Below are positions 34,956 to 42,876 of a DNA stretch of 52,534 bases, piece after piece; position 1 is the first letter of the stretch; every line of letters begins with the position of its first letter. A model generated the notes under the pieces. That model was not told the DNA's origin. It saw nothing but the letters and a program-made list of their open reading frames with translations, and did not search any database. A program made the position numbers and the translations under genes. Source of the DNA: Saprospiraceae bacterium (GTDB lineage: Bacteria > Bacteroidota > Bacteroidia > Chitinophagales > Saprospiraceae); assembly GCA_027488855.1 (NCBI GenBank), contig JAIYAV010000276.1, forward strand, positions 1-52,534. The letters are read 5' to 3'.

Positions 34956-34993
34956 AAAAAAAGTGTACCCAATAAACGAGTTTATTGGGTACA
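34956..34993 (-). terminator. Intrinsic terminator between gldM and gldN
   Basis: On the minus strand a 13-bp perfect stem (GTACCCAATAAAC pairing with GTTTATTGGGTAC, 34965-34992) with a very tight loop is followed within 2 bases by seven T. It lies 22 bp before the gldN start codon and about 90 bp after gldM. Confidence 0.75.
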
Positions 34994-35085
34994 GTAGTAT
35001 AACGGATTCTTAAAAATTTTCTCAAGCGATCAAATGGATTTCACCCTTGAAAAAAATGCAGCATCCAATGTATACCCATGCCGTA

Positions 35086-36654
35086 TTATTGCACTTTGAA
35101 GGTAACTTGGTTGATCTTACGACCCGCCGCGTCTCCAGGGCATTTTGCACGAATGTTGTCAAAAATGTAGGAATCGCCGGGCTTGGCCTGATTGATAATG
35201 TTTCTAGCCTGAGCACCGAATGCACCTCCTGGGTTAGAGACCTGAATAGGATCTTGACGACGAGGGATGTAAATCACGTTGTAACCTAAGATGTCGCAGC
35301 GTGCTTCAAAGTCGAAGTTTTCCAGAACTGGGATTACCCCACCTTGTGCTTTCAATACCCCGTTGCCGATTTCACCACCTGTAGTGTTGTTGATTTTTGC
35401 AACTGGGTCTGGAATTGGCTTGACGCGGAATTCAAACGCAGTAGCTTTCAATCCACCACCAGACACGGTAATTGTTGCCCGTCCAGGAGAGGATACACGA
35501 GCTGTGTACTTGCCACCACCACCAGAAAGTGAAACGCCACTTCCCGATACTCTCAATTCGTTACTGGAAACACCAGCAGCTACTACAGATACCGGATTAT
35601 CAACACCCATGTAGAATACGTTCATTTTATCTGCCGAAACAGTTACTGAACGGCGGCCTACTTCGTATTCAAAATCTTTGGTGTAAGTTTTGCGCTCATT
35701 GGTAGAAGGGTTAGTCAAAGTCACCGCTACTTTGTAAGGGCGAACCCCCGTTCCAGAAGGCGTCTCATTGAATTTTGCAACACCATCAACAACTGAGAGA
35801 GCACGACCATTTACGGTAATCACAACGTTCTCAGTAATCGACTTAGAGCTTGCACCCACAGAAATTTCCGACTCAAATTGTTCGCCAGCAATGATGTAGC
35901 TTTTCTTTGCAGAAGAAATAGGAATGAAATTGTCAACTTTGAATTCCACTGCACCTACTTGGCTGAGCAAAAAGTTCAAAATTGCCGCTTCACTACTCTT
36001 CATATCCTGCTGATATTTAGACAACAAAGGGAAAGCTGCAGCAAGTGGAAGTTGTTTGAACGTGTATTCCGACCAGGTGTTCACGCCTCTTTCCTTCTTC
36101 CAATCGTCTTTTCCCACTTTAAGGGTGATGTTGCCTTCCTGCTCAGCAATGGTTCTCTCATTGATCAGAGAAATACCTTTGAGGCCTCTCAAGATAGAAA
36201 TCAACTTTTCATGCGTCTCATTGATGCGATCAAAAAGTTTGTCTCCATTTTTTTGAGTGACCATGTACCGAGTTGTTATGTCCTTGTTTTTGTAGCCTTT
36301 AGGCTGCCCAGCATGGTGCGCATCATCAGCAGGATAGTAACCTCCGGTTTCTTTAACCATTGCTTCGCGTAAGGTTTCAACGTAGCTGTTGAATTCTTTT
36401 GACAAAGTTTGTACTTCCTTTGCTGCGGTATTCAAACGACCATATACACTAGGGTTCGTTTGAACTGCTTTCGCAAGGTTCTGGACTGTTTTGTCGTTAG
36501 ACTCATTCAAAACAGAACTACTATTTTTGATCCCTCTATCGATTACAAAAAAGGCATTGATGATCTTCGCAGAAACGTTGAGGGCAAGCATGGCAGTCAA
36601 CACGAGGTACATGATGTTGATCATTAACTGCCGCGGCTCCTTTGGAATTGACAT
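35086..36654 (-). CDS. gldM: T9SS motor protein GldM/PorM
   Basis: This 522-aa protein starts MSIPKEPRQLMINIMYLVLT, where the single N-terminal membrane helix (about 10-33) follows the conserved PRQ-MINIMYLVLTA-LALN motif of GldM. A helical domain D1 (about 40-220) and three beta domains (GSSKSITENVVITVNGRALS, then DKMNVFYMGVDNPVSV, then the C-terminal FDFEARCDILGYNVIYIPRR) match the elongated periplasmic dimer. The C-terminal domain contacts GldK/GldN, and the membrane helix sits in the GldL bundle. Together GldL and GldM form the proton-driven motor that powers type IX secretion and gliding. The length matches the family. Confidence 0.96.
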   Translation of the reverse strand: MSIPKEPRQLMINIMYLVLTAMLALNVSAKIINAFFVIDRGIKNSSSVLNESNDKTVQNLAKAVQTNPSVYGRLNTAAKEVQTLSKEFNSYVETLREAMVKETGGYYPADDAHHAGQPKGYKNKDITTRYMVTQKNGDKLFDRINETHEKLISILRGLKGISLINERTIAEQEGNITLKVGKDDWKKERGVNTWSEYTFKQLPLAAAFPLLSKYQQDMKSSEAAILNFLLSQVGAVEFKVDNFIPISSAKKSYIIAGEQFESEISVGASSKSITENVVITVNGRALSVVDGVAKFNETPSGTGVRPYKVAVTLTNPSTNERKTYTKDFEYEVGRRSVTVSADKMNVFYMGVDNPVSVVAAGVSSNELRVSGSGVSLSGGGGKYTARVSSPGRATITVSGGGLKATAFEFRVKPIPDPVAKINNTTGGEIGNGVLKAQGGVIPVLENFDFEARCDILGYNVIYIPRRQDPIQVSNPGGAFGAQARNIINQAKPGDSYIFDNIRAKCPGDAAGRKINQVTFKVQ

Positions 36655-36702
36655 GTTTTTTCTTTTTTCCGGGTTAGAAAAATGATTCCGAAATGGGACC
36701 GA

Positions 36703-37323
36703 TTACCCTTTGTTGACGTTGGCCATTGCCGTGATCACCGAGCCATATACGTTATTCAGGGAAGAATAAGTTGTATTCAGCTTGGAAATGTTTTTGTTCA
36801 GATCCGTCAAACCCTCTTTCACCACTTTGGTTTCTTCAGCAGAGTCAATCAAATCAGCCATTGCTTCGTTCAACTTGGTGTAGAAGTTGTTCATTGACTT
36901 GAGTTGTTCTTTGGTGCCAGAGAAGTCAACTTCTTGCAGCGCTTTCAGCGAACCCAGGCTTCTGGACATCCCTTGCAGTTCTTGCAACATGCCACCCAAT
37001 TGTTGTTCTACTACTTCGCCGTTCAGAGCTGGAGTATTTACAGGAGCAGATACCGTGGAGATACCAGGCGTCATTGGCTGCATGGGCGAATTATAGCTAT
37101 CCAAACCTGGATATAATTTTTCCCAGTAGTAATCTTTATCAGGGCCAATTACACCTAAGAAAAGGAAAAGCAGGGCCTCTGTAATCATACCGAGAATCAA
37201 CATTTCGTCAGCAAGTGGCCAGGACATAATTTTGAAGAGTGCACCAAGCAGTACTACAGATGCACCAACACCAATGATTAGGTTTTTGAGGTACTTGAAT
37301 CCTTTCGATTTCAGGAAGCTCAT
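36703..37323 (-). CDS. gldL: T9SS motor protein GldL/PorL
   Basis: This 206-aa protein has two membrane helices (about 12-32 and 38-60) with the conserved charged residue Glu49 in ILGMITEALLFLFLG, the residue tied to proton flow in GldL. The cytoplasmic part is helical and coiled-coil-like (VVEQQLGGMLQELQGM, LKALQEVDFSGTKEQLKSMN) and ends with NNVYGSVITAMANVNKG. GldL forms a pentamer around the GldM dimer helices. It is 48 bp upstream of gldM and the two are surely co-transcribed. The gap to gldK (205 bp) carries a strong hairpin. Confidence 0.95.
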   Translation of the reverse strand: MSFLKSKGFKYLKNLIIGVGASVVLLGALFKIMSWPLADEMLILGMITEALLFLFLGVIGPDKDYYWEKLYPGLDSYNSPMQPMTPGISTVSAPVNTPALNGEVVEQQLGGMLQELQGMSRSLGSLKALQEVDFSGTKEQLKSMNNFYTKLNEAMADLIDSAEETKVVKEGLTDLNKNISKLNTTYSSLNNVYGSVITAMANVNKG

Positions 37324-37468
37324 TGTTCAGGATTTTTTTGATGGTTAGACAAAGAATATGGTTGTTCGTTGGGATTTTTTACCCAGGTTACAATCACAAT
37401 AATGGAGATTTGGGAAAAGGTTACAGTTTTTGGGAAAATAGTTGAAAAATTTCAACTAATCCCACAAA

Positions 37469-37509
37469 GCGGAAGGATACTGCACAACATGTGTGCAGTA
37501 TCCTTTCGC
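37469..37509. promoter_or_regulatory. Strong hairpin between gldK and gldL
   Basis: The 18-bp arms (37469-37486 and 37492-37509) pair with one mismatch around a 5-base loop, 20 bp after the gldK stop. The T-run that follows on the minus strand is short (CTTTG), so it may protect the gldK mRNA end or slow polymerase instead of terminating fully. Confidence 0.6.
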
Positions 37510-37528
37510 TTATCGATCCAGATATGGA

Positions 37529-38785
37529 TTAGAAGTCGTTGATGGAACGGCCCAAGAAGGTAAGTGCACAACGGAAACCTACGTAAGACTTGGTAGTGTC
37601 TTGGTATTCGTAGCTGCGTGCACCCGTCTGAAGGAAATGGTGAATGTCTTTCCAAGAACCACCACGGACAACTTTGCGCTTGTTTTCTGGAGTGTCGTCA
37701 TCCTCGGCATCGTAACGGATGTCGGGGTTCAAATCGTGCAAGAAAGAATAAGCGTTCTCATAGTATGCTGTATTGGTCCATTCCGCAACGTTGCCAGCCA
37801 TGTTGTACAGGCCATAGTCGTTAGGGAAGTAAGCATCGGCGCGAACGGTGTAGAAACCACCATCTTCTGGGTAGTTGCCACGACCGGGTTTGAAGTTGGC
37901 CAGCAAACAACCTTTAGCGTTGCGGATGTAAGGGCCACCCCAAGGATACATTGCCCGATCACGGCCACCGCGAGCGGCGTATTCCCATTCGTGCTCGAAG
38001 GGGAGTCGGTAGTTTTCGGTGTTTTGCCCGTCTTTGCTGTCGGAAGTTGCTTTGTTCCACAACATGGTACGCCAGTAACAGAAAGCATTGGCAGTGTGCC
38101 AATCGATACCCACCACGGGATAATCATCGAAAGCAGGATGCCAAAAGTAGTTTCGAGCATGAGGCTCGTTGTAAGAATAGGCAAAGTCGCGCACCCATAC
38201 CAACGTATCGGGGTAAACATTTACCTCTTTTTCTTTGATGAATTCGTTGCGGGGAGAACGGCCGCGGTCGTTAGCCGCTTTTTTCCAATCGTACCAGGAG
38301 TATTTGTACTTCAGGTTACGAATGTCAATTTCTTTTTTGCCAGCAAAGCGATCATCGCCTTGGTAGTACATTTCGGCAAGGGCTCCATCGGGATCTTCCC
38401 AATCGATTTCTTGCTCCCAGTCGATGCGGCCTTCGTCGGCATCGTCTTCGTCACTTTCAAGGAAGTGCTCCAGAATCGTGTGAGCAATTGAATCCTTTAC
38501 CCAGTATACGAACTGGCGGTATTCATTGTTGGTGATTTCAGTTTCGTCCATAAAAAACCCTTGGATAGAGATTTGTTTGGGACGCTGAACAAAGGTGTTG
38601 CTGACATCCTGATCGCTGGGTCCAACCAACAAGGTGCCAGAGGGGACGTAGACCATACCGTATGGATTCATTCCTTTCCATACCGGACGGTCGAGAACAC
38701 CGGTTAGTTCTCCGCTTTCTTGCTTTCCGCAAGCAACCGCTACAAATACCAGCGCAACTAGTGCAAGCTTGAGTACGTTTTTCAT
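37529..38785 (-). CDS. gldK: T9SS outer-membrane lipoprotein GldK/PorK
   Basis: This 418-aa protein has a lipoprotein signal, MKNVLKLALVALVFVAVACG, with lipid-attached Cys19. The mature protein has the formylglycine-generating-enzyme-like (FGE-sulfatase) fold of GldK: GTLLVGPSDQDV, FFMDETEITNNEYRQFVYWV, PVVGIDWHTANAFCYWRTML, RLPFEHEWEYAARGG, YNMAGNVAEWTNTAY and RKVVRGGSWKD. GldK is not known to act as an enzyme; it forms the ring with GldN under the outer membrane. An internal charged insertion (DEDDADEGRIDWEQEIDWED) is acidic and may be lineage-specific. It is the first of the KLMN genes and lies downstream of porP on the same strand. Confidence 0.95.
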   Translation of the reverse strand: MKNVLKLALVALVFVAVACGKQESGELTGVLDRPVWKGMNPYGMVYVPSGTLLVGPSDQDVSNTFVQRPKQISIQGFFMDETEITNNEYRQFVYWVKDSIAHTILEHFLESDEDDADEGRIDWEQEIDWEDPDGALAEMYYQGDDRFAGKKEIDIRNLKYKYSWYDWKKAANDRGRSPRNEFIKEKEVNVYPDTLVWVRDFAYSYNEPHARNYFWHPAFDDYPVVGIDWHTANAFCYWRTMLWNKATSDSKDGQNTENYRLPFEHEWEYAARGGRDRAMYPWGGPYIRNAKGCLLANFKPGRGNYPEDGGFYTVRADAYFPNDYGLYNMAGNVAEWTNTAYYENAYSFLHDLNPDIRYDAEDDDTPENKRKVVRGGSWKDIHHFLQTGARSYEYQDTTKSYVGFRCALTFLGRSINDF

Positions 38786-38976
38786 GTTAATACCCGAGTT
38801 TTCCTTCAGACTTTAAACAGCTTCGATATAAAGCTGCGTAAATATAGATCGTTTAGAAATTTAAAAAAAGCTAATTGGTGCGTTTCACCCTAAGTTTGAC
38901 AGTCTGCTAGCTCAAACGTGCAGCCCACACTGCTTATTTTGGCGAATCAAAAAAAAATTAAAGTGCTTTTTTCCGC

Positions 38977-39942
38977 TTACAGCAACCGAGGATTATAAAT
39001 AATTTTAGGCTTGCGCCCTTTTCCAATCCCCTGTTGGATGCGGTAATGCACCCTCAACTCGTGAGAGCCATTGCTTACTTCACGCAATGGCGAGAGCGTT
39101 AAATCGTAGGCATAGGCCACGCTCAACTTTTCATTTAGCTTTGCTCCTGCGATCAAACCAAGAGCATCAATGCTATTGGAATTATACCCTCTAAACGAAG
39201 CGCCGCCAAAGATATTGTCATTATATCGAATTAACAAACCTAGGTCAGTTTGTATTTGTGTTAAATCCGTACGTACTATAGCAGATGGTTGAAACAATAG
39301 GTTGGTTCCCAAAGGAAAGGAAGTTTGGGCATTAAAAAAAAGGGTTCGTGTCGTATTTAGGTCAAATTCACTGAGCTTGATACTTGCCGCAGTCGCATTG
39401 CGCACGGCGAGGCCAAAGTTCCATTTTTCGCTTTGGTAATAAGCGCCTAGATCAAAAGTGGGCGACATGCCACTCATCGCTCCTGCGGAAAGGATAGCGT
39501 CGTTGTGGTTGATCAAAATGTCCTGGTAAGTGCCATCTGGAGCCCGCAATTGGGATCCATCCAAACCATATTGTGTAAAACCACCTGATACGCCCAAACC
39601 AAGGGTGGCTTCTCCCAATTCCAACTGGTAGTTGTAACTGAGCATCAGATTGCTGTTGCGCTGGGCACCCAGTTCATCATTTTCAAACTTCACGCCGAAG
39701 GCCGCCCGGAATTGGGGCAGCGGAACCTGCAACAAGGCGAACTGTGACGTGGGTGCCCCCGGCAAGCCCCCCCATTGTTGCCGAATGCTGGCCGTAAGAC
39801 TTAAATCCTGATCAATGGCTGCTGCACCAGGGTTCCAATAATAAGGACTCAGCATATGCAAGGTATACTGTGCCGATTGTTGGGCATGCAGGCTGGAACA
39901 ACCTAATAAAATGCCCCAAAAGAGGGTCAGAAGTTTTCGCAT
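38977..39942 (-). CDS. PorP/SprF family T9SS outer-membrane protein
   Basis: This 321-aa protein has a signal peptide (MRKLLTLFWGILLGCSSLHA) and a PorP/SprF barrel: QYTLHMLSPYYWNPGAAAID, TASIRQQWGGLPGAP, then alternating strands such as YNYQLELGEATLGLGVSGGF, and a C-terminal strand HELRVHYRIQQ. PorP/SprF proteins anchor T9SS substrates or link the PorE/KLMN trans-envelope complex. Position directly before gldK matches porP of the classical locus, so it is more likely the core PorP than one of the substrate-paired SprF paralogues. I leave the symbol blank because paralogues are many. Confidence 0.93.
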   Translation of the reverse strand: MRKLLTLFWGILLGCSSLHAQQSAQYTLHMLSPYYWNPGAAAIDQDLSLTASIRQQWGGLPGAPTSQFALLQVPLPQFRAAFGVKFENDELGAQRNSNLMLSYNYQLELGEATLGLGVSGGFTQYGLDGSQLRAPDGTYQDILINHNDAILSAGAMSGMSPTFDLGAYYQSEKWNFGLAVRNATAASIKLSEFDLNTTRTLFFNAQTSFPLGTNLLFQPSAIVRTDLTQIQTDLGLLIRYNDNIFGGASFRGYNSNSIDALGLIAGAKLNEKLSVAYAYDLTLSPLREVSNGSHELRVHYRIQQGIGKGRKPKIIYNPRLL

Positions 39943-39957
39943 AGTTCGAATTTTGAA

Positions 39958-40088
39958 TCAAAGCCGGTCGTACGGTTCAATTTTGCGCAGCACCACATCG
40001 CGCTGATCTTCGGAAGTAAAATAGAACAAATTGAGCGTAAGTACCAAATCACAATTGATCAATGTAATTTGAAGGGCAAAATTTAACC
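39958..40088 (-). pseudogene. Possible C-terminal coding remnant upstream of porP
   Basis: After an in-frame TAG, about 43 codons read LNFALQITLINCDLVLTLNL then FYFTSEDQRDVVLRKIEPYD and stop 15 bp before porP. It looks protein-like and uses common local codons, but it has no ATG. It may be the tail of a lost gene or chance. Together with the operator region it accounts for the 415-bp gap 39943-40357. Confidence 0.25.
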
Positions 40089-40192
40089 CCTACTTCGTTA
40101 AAAAGCCTCGCTTTTGGGAAAACATATTCTGCGGGCTTGAGTTGGCAAAGAAGCGATTAAAAACCAATAATTCTTTGGTTTCTTTCATTCAG

Positions 40193-40234
40193 TACCTAAC
40201 ATTAGGTATAAAGGTTGCTACCTCATGCTAGGTA
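40193..40234 (+). promoter_or_regulatory. Two palindromic operators upstream of feoAB
   Basis: TACCTAACATTAGGTA (40193-40208) is a perfect 7-bp inverted repeat around two bases. TACCTCATGCTAGGTA (40219-40234) is a near-copy. Their centres are 26 bp apart. The ACCTAA/TTAGGT half-sites resemble those of DtxR/IdeR/MntR-type metal regulators more than Fur boxes. An iron- or manganese-responsive repressor of feoAB is the natural reading; the regulator itself is not in the window. Confidence 0.6.
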
Positions 40235-40357
40235 ATTTTTGCCAAACGGTGATTTTTGTTAGCATAAAACGAAAAAAAACGATCTATTTTGCACCAGAAT
40301 TGTTACTTAGATTAAATCAAAATAAGCGTACTCGTGGTCGCAACTACAAATACCGGA

Positions 40358-40573
40358 ATGCAATTGGCCAAATTAAAAGTTGGCAGCAAGGGGCATGTCT
40401 CCCATTTTACAGATAACTGCATGGCTTGCAAGCTGTTATCAATGGGCATCCTACCAGGCACGCAGATTGAGATGGTTCGCTCAGCCCCATTTGGCGGCGG
40501 GTGTTACATCAAAGCAGACAATCTTTTGATTGCTTTGCGCAAATCTGAAGCCTGTATCATTATGGTACGTTAA
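40358..40573 (+). CDS. feoA: Ferrous iron transport protein FeoA
   Basis: The ATG at 40358 gives 71 aa (MQLAKLKVGSKGHVSHFTDN); a GTG at 40334 would add eight residues. It is a small SH3-like FeoA with LLSMGILPGTQIEMVRSAPF and a final ADNLLIALRKSEACIIMV strand. FeoA is a cytoplasmic partner of FeoB. It ends with TAA at 40573, and feoB continues in the same reading frame 33 bp later. Two palindromic operators upstream suggest metal control. Confidence 0.92.
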   Translation: MQLAKLKVGSKGHVSHFTDNCMACKLLSMGILPGTQIEMVRSAPFGGGCYIKADNLLIALRKSEACIIMVR

Positions 40574-40606
40574 CTTTATTTCATTTTCTCTAGTTCTGTC
40601 AAAGGT

Positions 40607-42748
40607 TTGAAACCAGCTCCATCGCCCGCTCCTGAACCAAAGATTGCCCTCATTGGTAACCCCAACAGTGGCAAAACTTCGATTTTTAATCAACTGACCG
40701 GTCTACAACAGAAGGTAGGCAATTTCCCTGGGGTTACAGTTGACAAAAAAACGGGTACGCTGGATCTTCCCGGTGGCACCCGTGCCAAGCTGATCGACCT
40801 TCCCGGCGCTTACAGTTTTTATCCCACTTCCAAAGATGAAAAACTGGTTGTACAAAGTTTGGTACAACCTGGCAACGAAAATTACCCCGACGCCATCGTG
40901 TACATCGCCGATGTCACCAAGTTGGAAAAACACCTCCTGCTGTTCAGCCAGCTCAAAGACCTTGGTATTCCGGTGCTGCTCGCACTCAACATGGCCGATG
41001 TAGCCGAACAAGAAGGATTGCAATACGACCTGGAAAAGCTTGGTCGCAAACTGGGTGCCCCTACCCTACTGGTCAGCGGCCGCACGGGCGAAGGTCTGGA
41101 GCAATTAAAGCAGTTGCTGGTTGATTTATTGGCACAGGTACCTGCTATGAGTGTACCCATCGACAGCACTCAATACCGCCTGGCACCAGAAGAGGCCAAA
41201 TTGATCACCCAAGTACAAGGTGATTTTCCCGGCTACACCCCCTATCAATTGGTGCTTTTGGCACACCACATCAAATGGTTGCCTTTTTTGACGCCTACTC
41301 AAAAACAGGTCATTGAGCAGGCCATTGAGAATACTGGTTTCCAGGACTTGCAGTTGCAAGTATATGAAACCATGCAGCGCTACGACCAATTCACCCCTAT
41401 CGTCCAACAAGCCCGGGACAAAGATGGACAAGGTTCAGCCAGTTTTACCGAAAGGCTGGATGATCTCCTGACCAACCGCTTTTTTGGGCCAGTGGTGTTT
41501 TTTGGGTTGATGTTGATGATTTTTCACGCCTTGTTTACCTGGGCCGAATTGCCCATGAACTTTATCGAAGGCATCTTTGGTGGCCTCAATACTTTCCTGC
41601 AAAACAACCTGCCTGAACACTGGCTGACGGATTTGCTGACGGAAGGAATCGTGACGGGTCTGAGTGGTGTGGTGGTTTTTGTACCCCAAATCGCCATCCT
41701 GTTTTTCCTCATCTCCTTATTGGAAGAAGTCGGCTACATGGCGCGTGCAGCGTTTATGTTTGACCGCATCATGCAGTTTTTTGGTTTGAATGGCCGCAGT
41801 GTGGTCGCACTTATTTCCGGCGGAGCATGTGCGATTCCTGCCATTATGAGTACCCGCACCATCAGCAACTGGAAGGAGCGCTTGATCACCATCCTGGTTA
41901 CACCATTTATTAGTTGTTCGGCGCGGATTCCGGTGTATACCGTTTTGATTGGATTCGTGGTGCCGCCTACCAAGGTCGGTTTTGTCAGTTTGCAGGCCCT
42001 GGCCTTCATGGGGCTTTACCTGTTGGGGATTGCTGCGGCCTTGTTGGCTGCACTGGTCTTCAAGTTGATCTTGCGCACCAACGAAACCAGCTACCTGATG
42101 CTGGAATTGCCTGCATACCGCTTACCTGTCATGCGCAATGTATGGCTGACGGTATGGGAAAAAGTAAAAACCTTCACCTTTGAAGCCGGGCGGATTATCC
42201 TGATCATCAGCATGGTACTCTGGCTCATGTCTTCTTTTGGCCCTCCAGGGGCGATCAAACGGGCAGAAGAAGTGGCTCGCCGCAGCGCCCAATTGAAAAA
42301 CCTGGATGAAACCGCTACGCAGGATTTGATTGATGCTCAGGTGATGGAAGCATCCTTTGCTGGGCAATTGGGCAAGTTCATTGAACCGGCCATTCGACCA
42401 CTGGGTTTTGACTGGAAAATTGGCATTGCTTTGATTACTTCTTTCGCGGCCCGGGAGGTTTTTGTGGCTACCATGGCTACCATTTATAGCATCGGCCATC
42501 AGGATGATGAGTATTCGATTCGGGAAAAAATGGCCAAACAGCGTGATCCAATCACCAAGGAATTGATCTACAGCCCGGCTACTTCTTTGTCCTTATTGTT
42601 GTTCTACGTTTTTGCCATGCAGTGCATGAGTACCATTGCGGTGGTCAAACGGGAGACAAAGTCCTGGAAATGGCCACTGATTCAGTTTGCCTTTATGACT
42701 GGGCTGGCGTATTTGAGCAGCTGGTTGGCGTATATGTGGTTGAGTTGA
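40607..42748 (+). CDS. feoB: Ferrous iron transporter FeoB
   Basis: This is a 713-aa protein. The N-terminal G domain has G1 GNPNSGKT (17-24), G3 DLPGAYS (64-70) and G4 NMAD (128-131), then a GDI-like helical domain. The membrane part has eight or so helices with the two Gate regions (GGACAIPAIMSTRTI with nearby SCSARIPVYTVLIG, and FAAREVFVATMATIYSIG). No ATG is available: the frame runs back to the feoA stop, and TTG at 40607 (MKPAPSPAPE) is the best start, with AAAGG just before it. It brings Fe2+ across the inner membrane. Being in frame with feoA, it may descend from a fused FeoAB as found in some Bacteroidota. Confidence 0.93.
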   Translation: MKPAPSPAPEPKIALIGNPNSGKTSIFNQLTGLQQKVGNFPGVTVDKKTGTLDLPGGTRAKLIDLPGAYSFYPTSKDEKLVVQSLVQPGNENYPDAIVYIADVTKLEKHLLLFSQLKDLGIPVLLALNMADVAEQEGLQYDLEKLGRKLGAPTLLVSGRTGEGLEQLKQLLVDLLAQVPAMSVPIDSTQYRLAPEEAKLITQVQGDFPGYTPYQLVLLAHHIKWLPFLTPTQKQVIEQAIENTGFQDLQLQVYETMQRYDQFTPIVQQARDKDGQGSASFTERLDDLLTNRFFGPVVFFGLMLMIFHALFTWAELPMNFIEGIFGGLNTFLQNNLPEHWLTDLLTEGIVTGLSGVVVFVPQIAILFFLISLLEEVGYMARAAFMFDRIMQFFGLNGRSVVALISGGACAIPAIMSTRTISNWKERLITILVTPFISCSARIPVYTVLIGFVVPPTKVGFVSLQALAFMGLYLLGIAAALLAALVFKLILRTNETSYLMLELPAYRLPVMRNVWLTVWEKVKTFTFEAGRIILIISMVLWLMSSFGPPGAIKRAEEVARRSAQLKNLDETATQDLIDAQVMEASFAGQLGKFIEPAIRPLGFDWKIGIALITSFAAREVFVATMATIYSIGHQDDEYSIREKMAKQRDPITKELIYSPATSLSLLLFYVFAMQCMSTIAVVKRETKSWKWPLIQFAFMTGLAYLSSWLAYMWLS

Positions 42749-42876
42749 GGTTTTTTATTGATTTAAACTCCATTCAGCAACCGAATCCTCCCATTCGGCA
42801 TCAATCCCGCTTTCCCTTTTTCCATCTTCTATTTTTTTTCGATCTTGTCAGCATGTATTCTTTACTGACAATTGAC

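Noticed and set aside
37493..38491. 332-codon open frame on the plus strand
   Set aside because: Antisense to gldK; the translation lacks any protein-like features.
40285..40291. TATTTTG as the feoAB promoter -7 element
   Set aside because: It has one base too few for TAnnTTTG, and the nearest TTTG is 26 bp away, outside the usual spacing.
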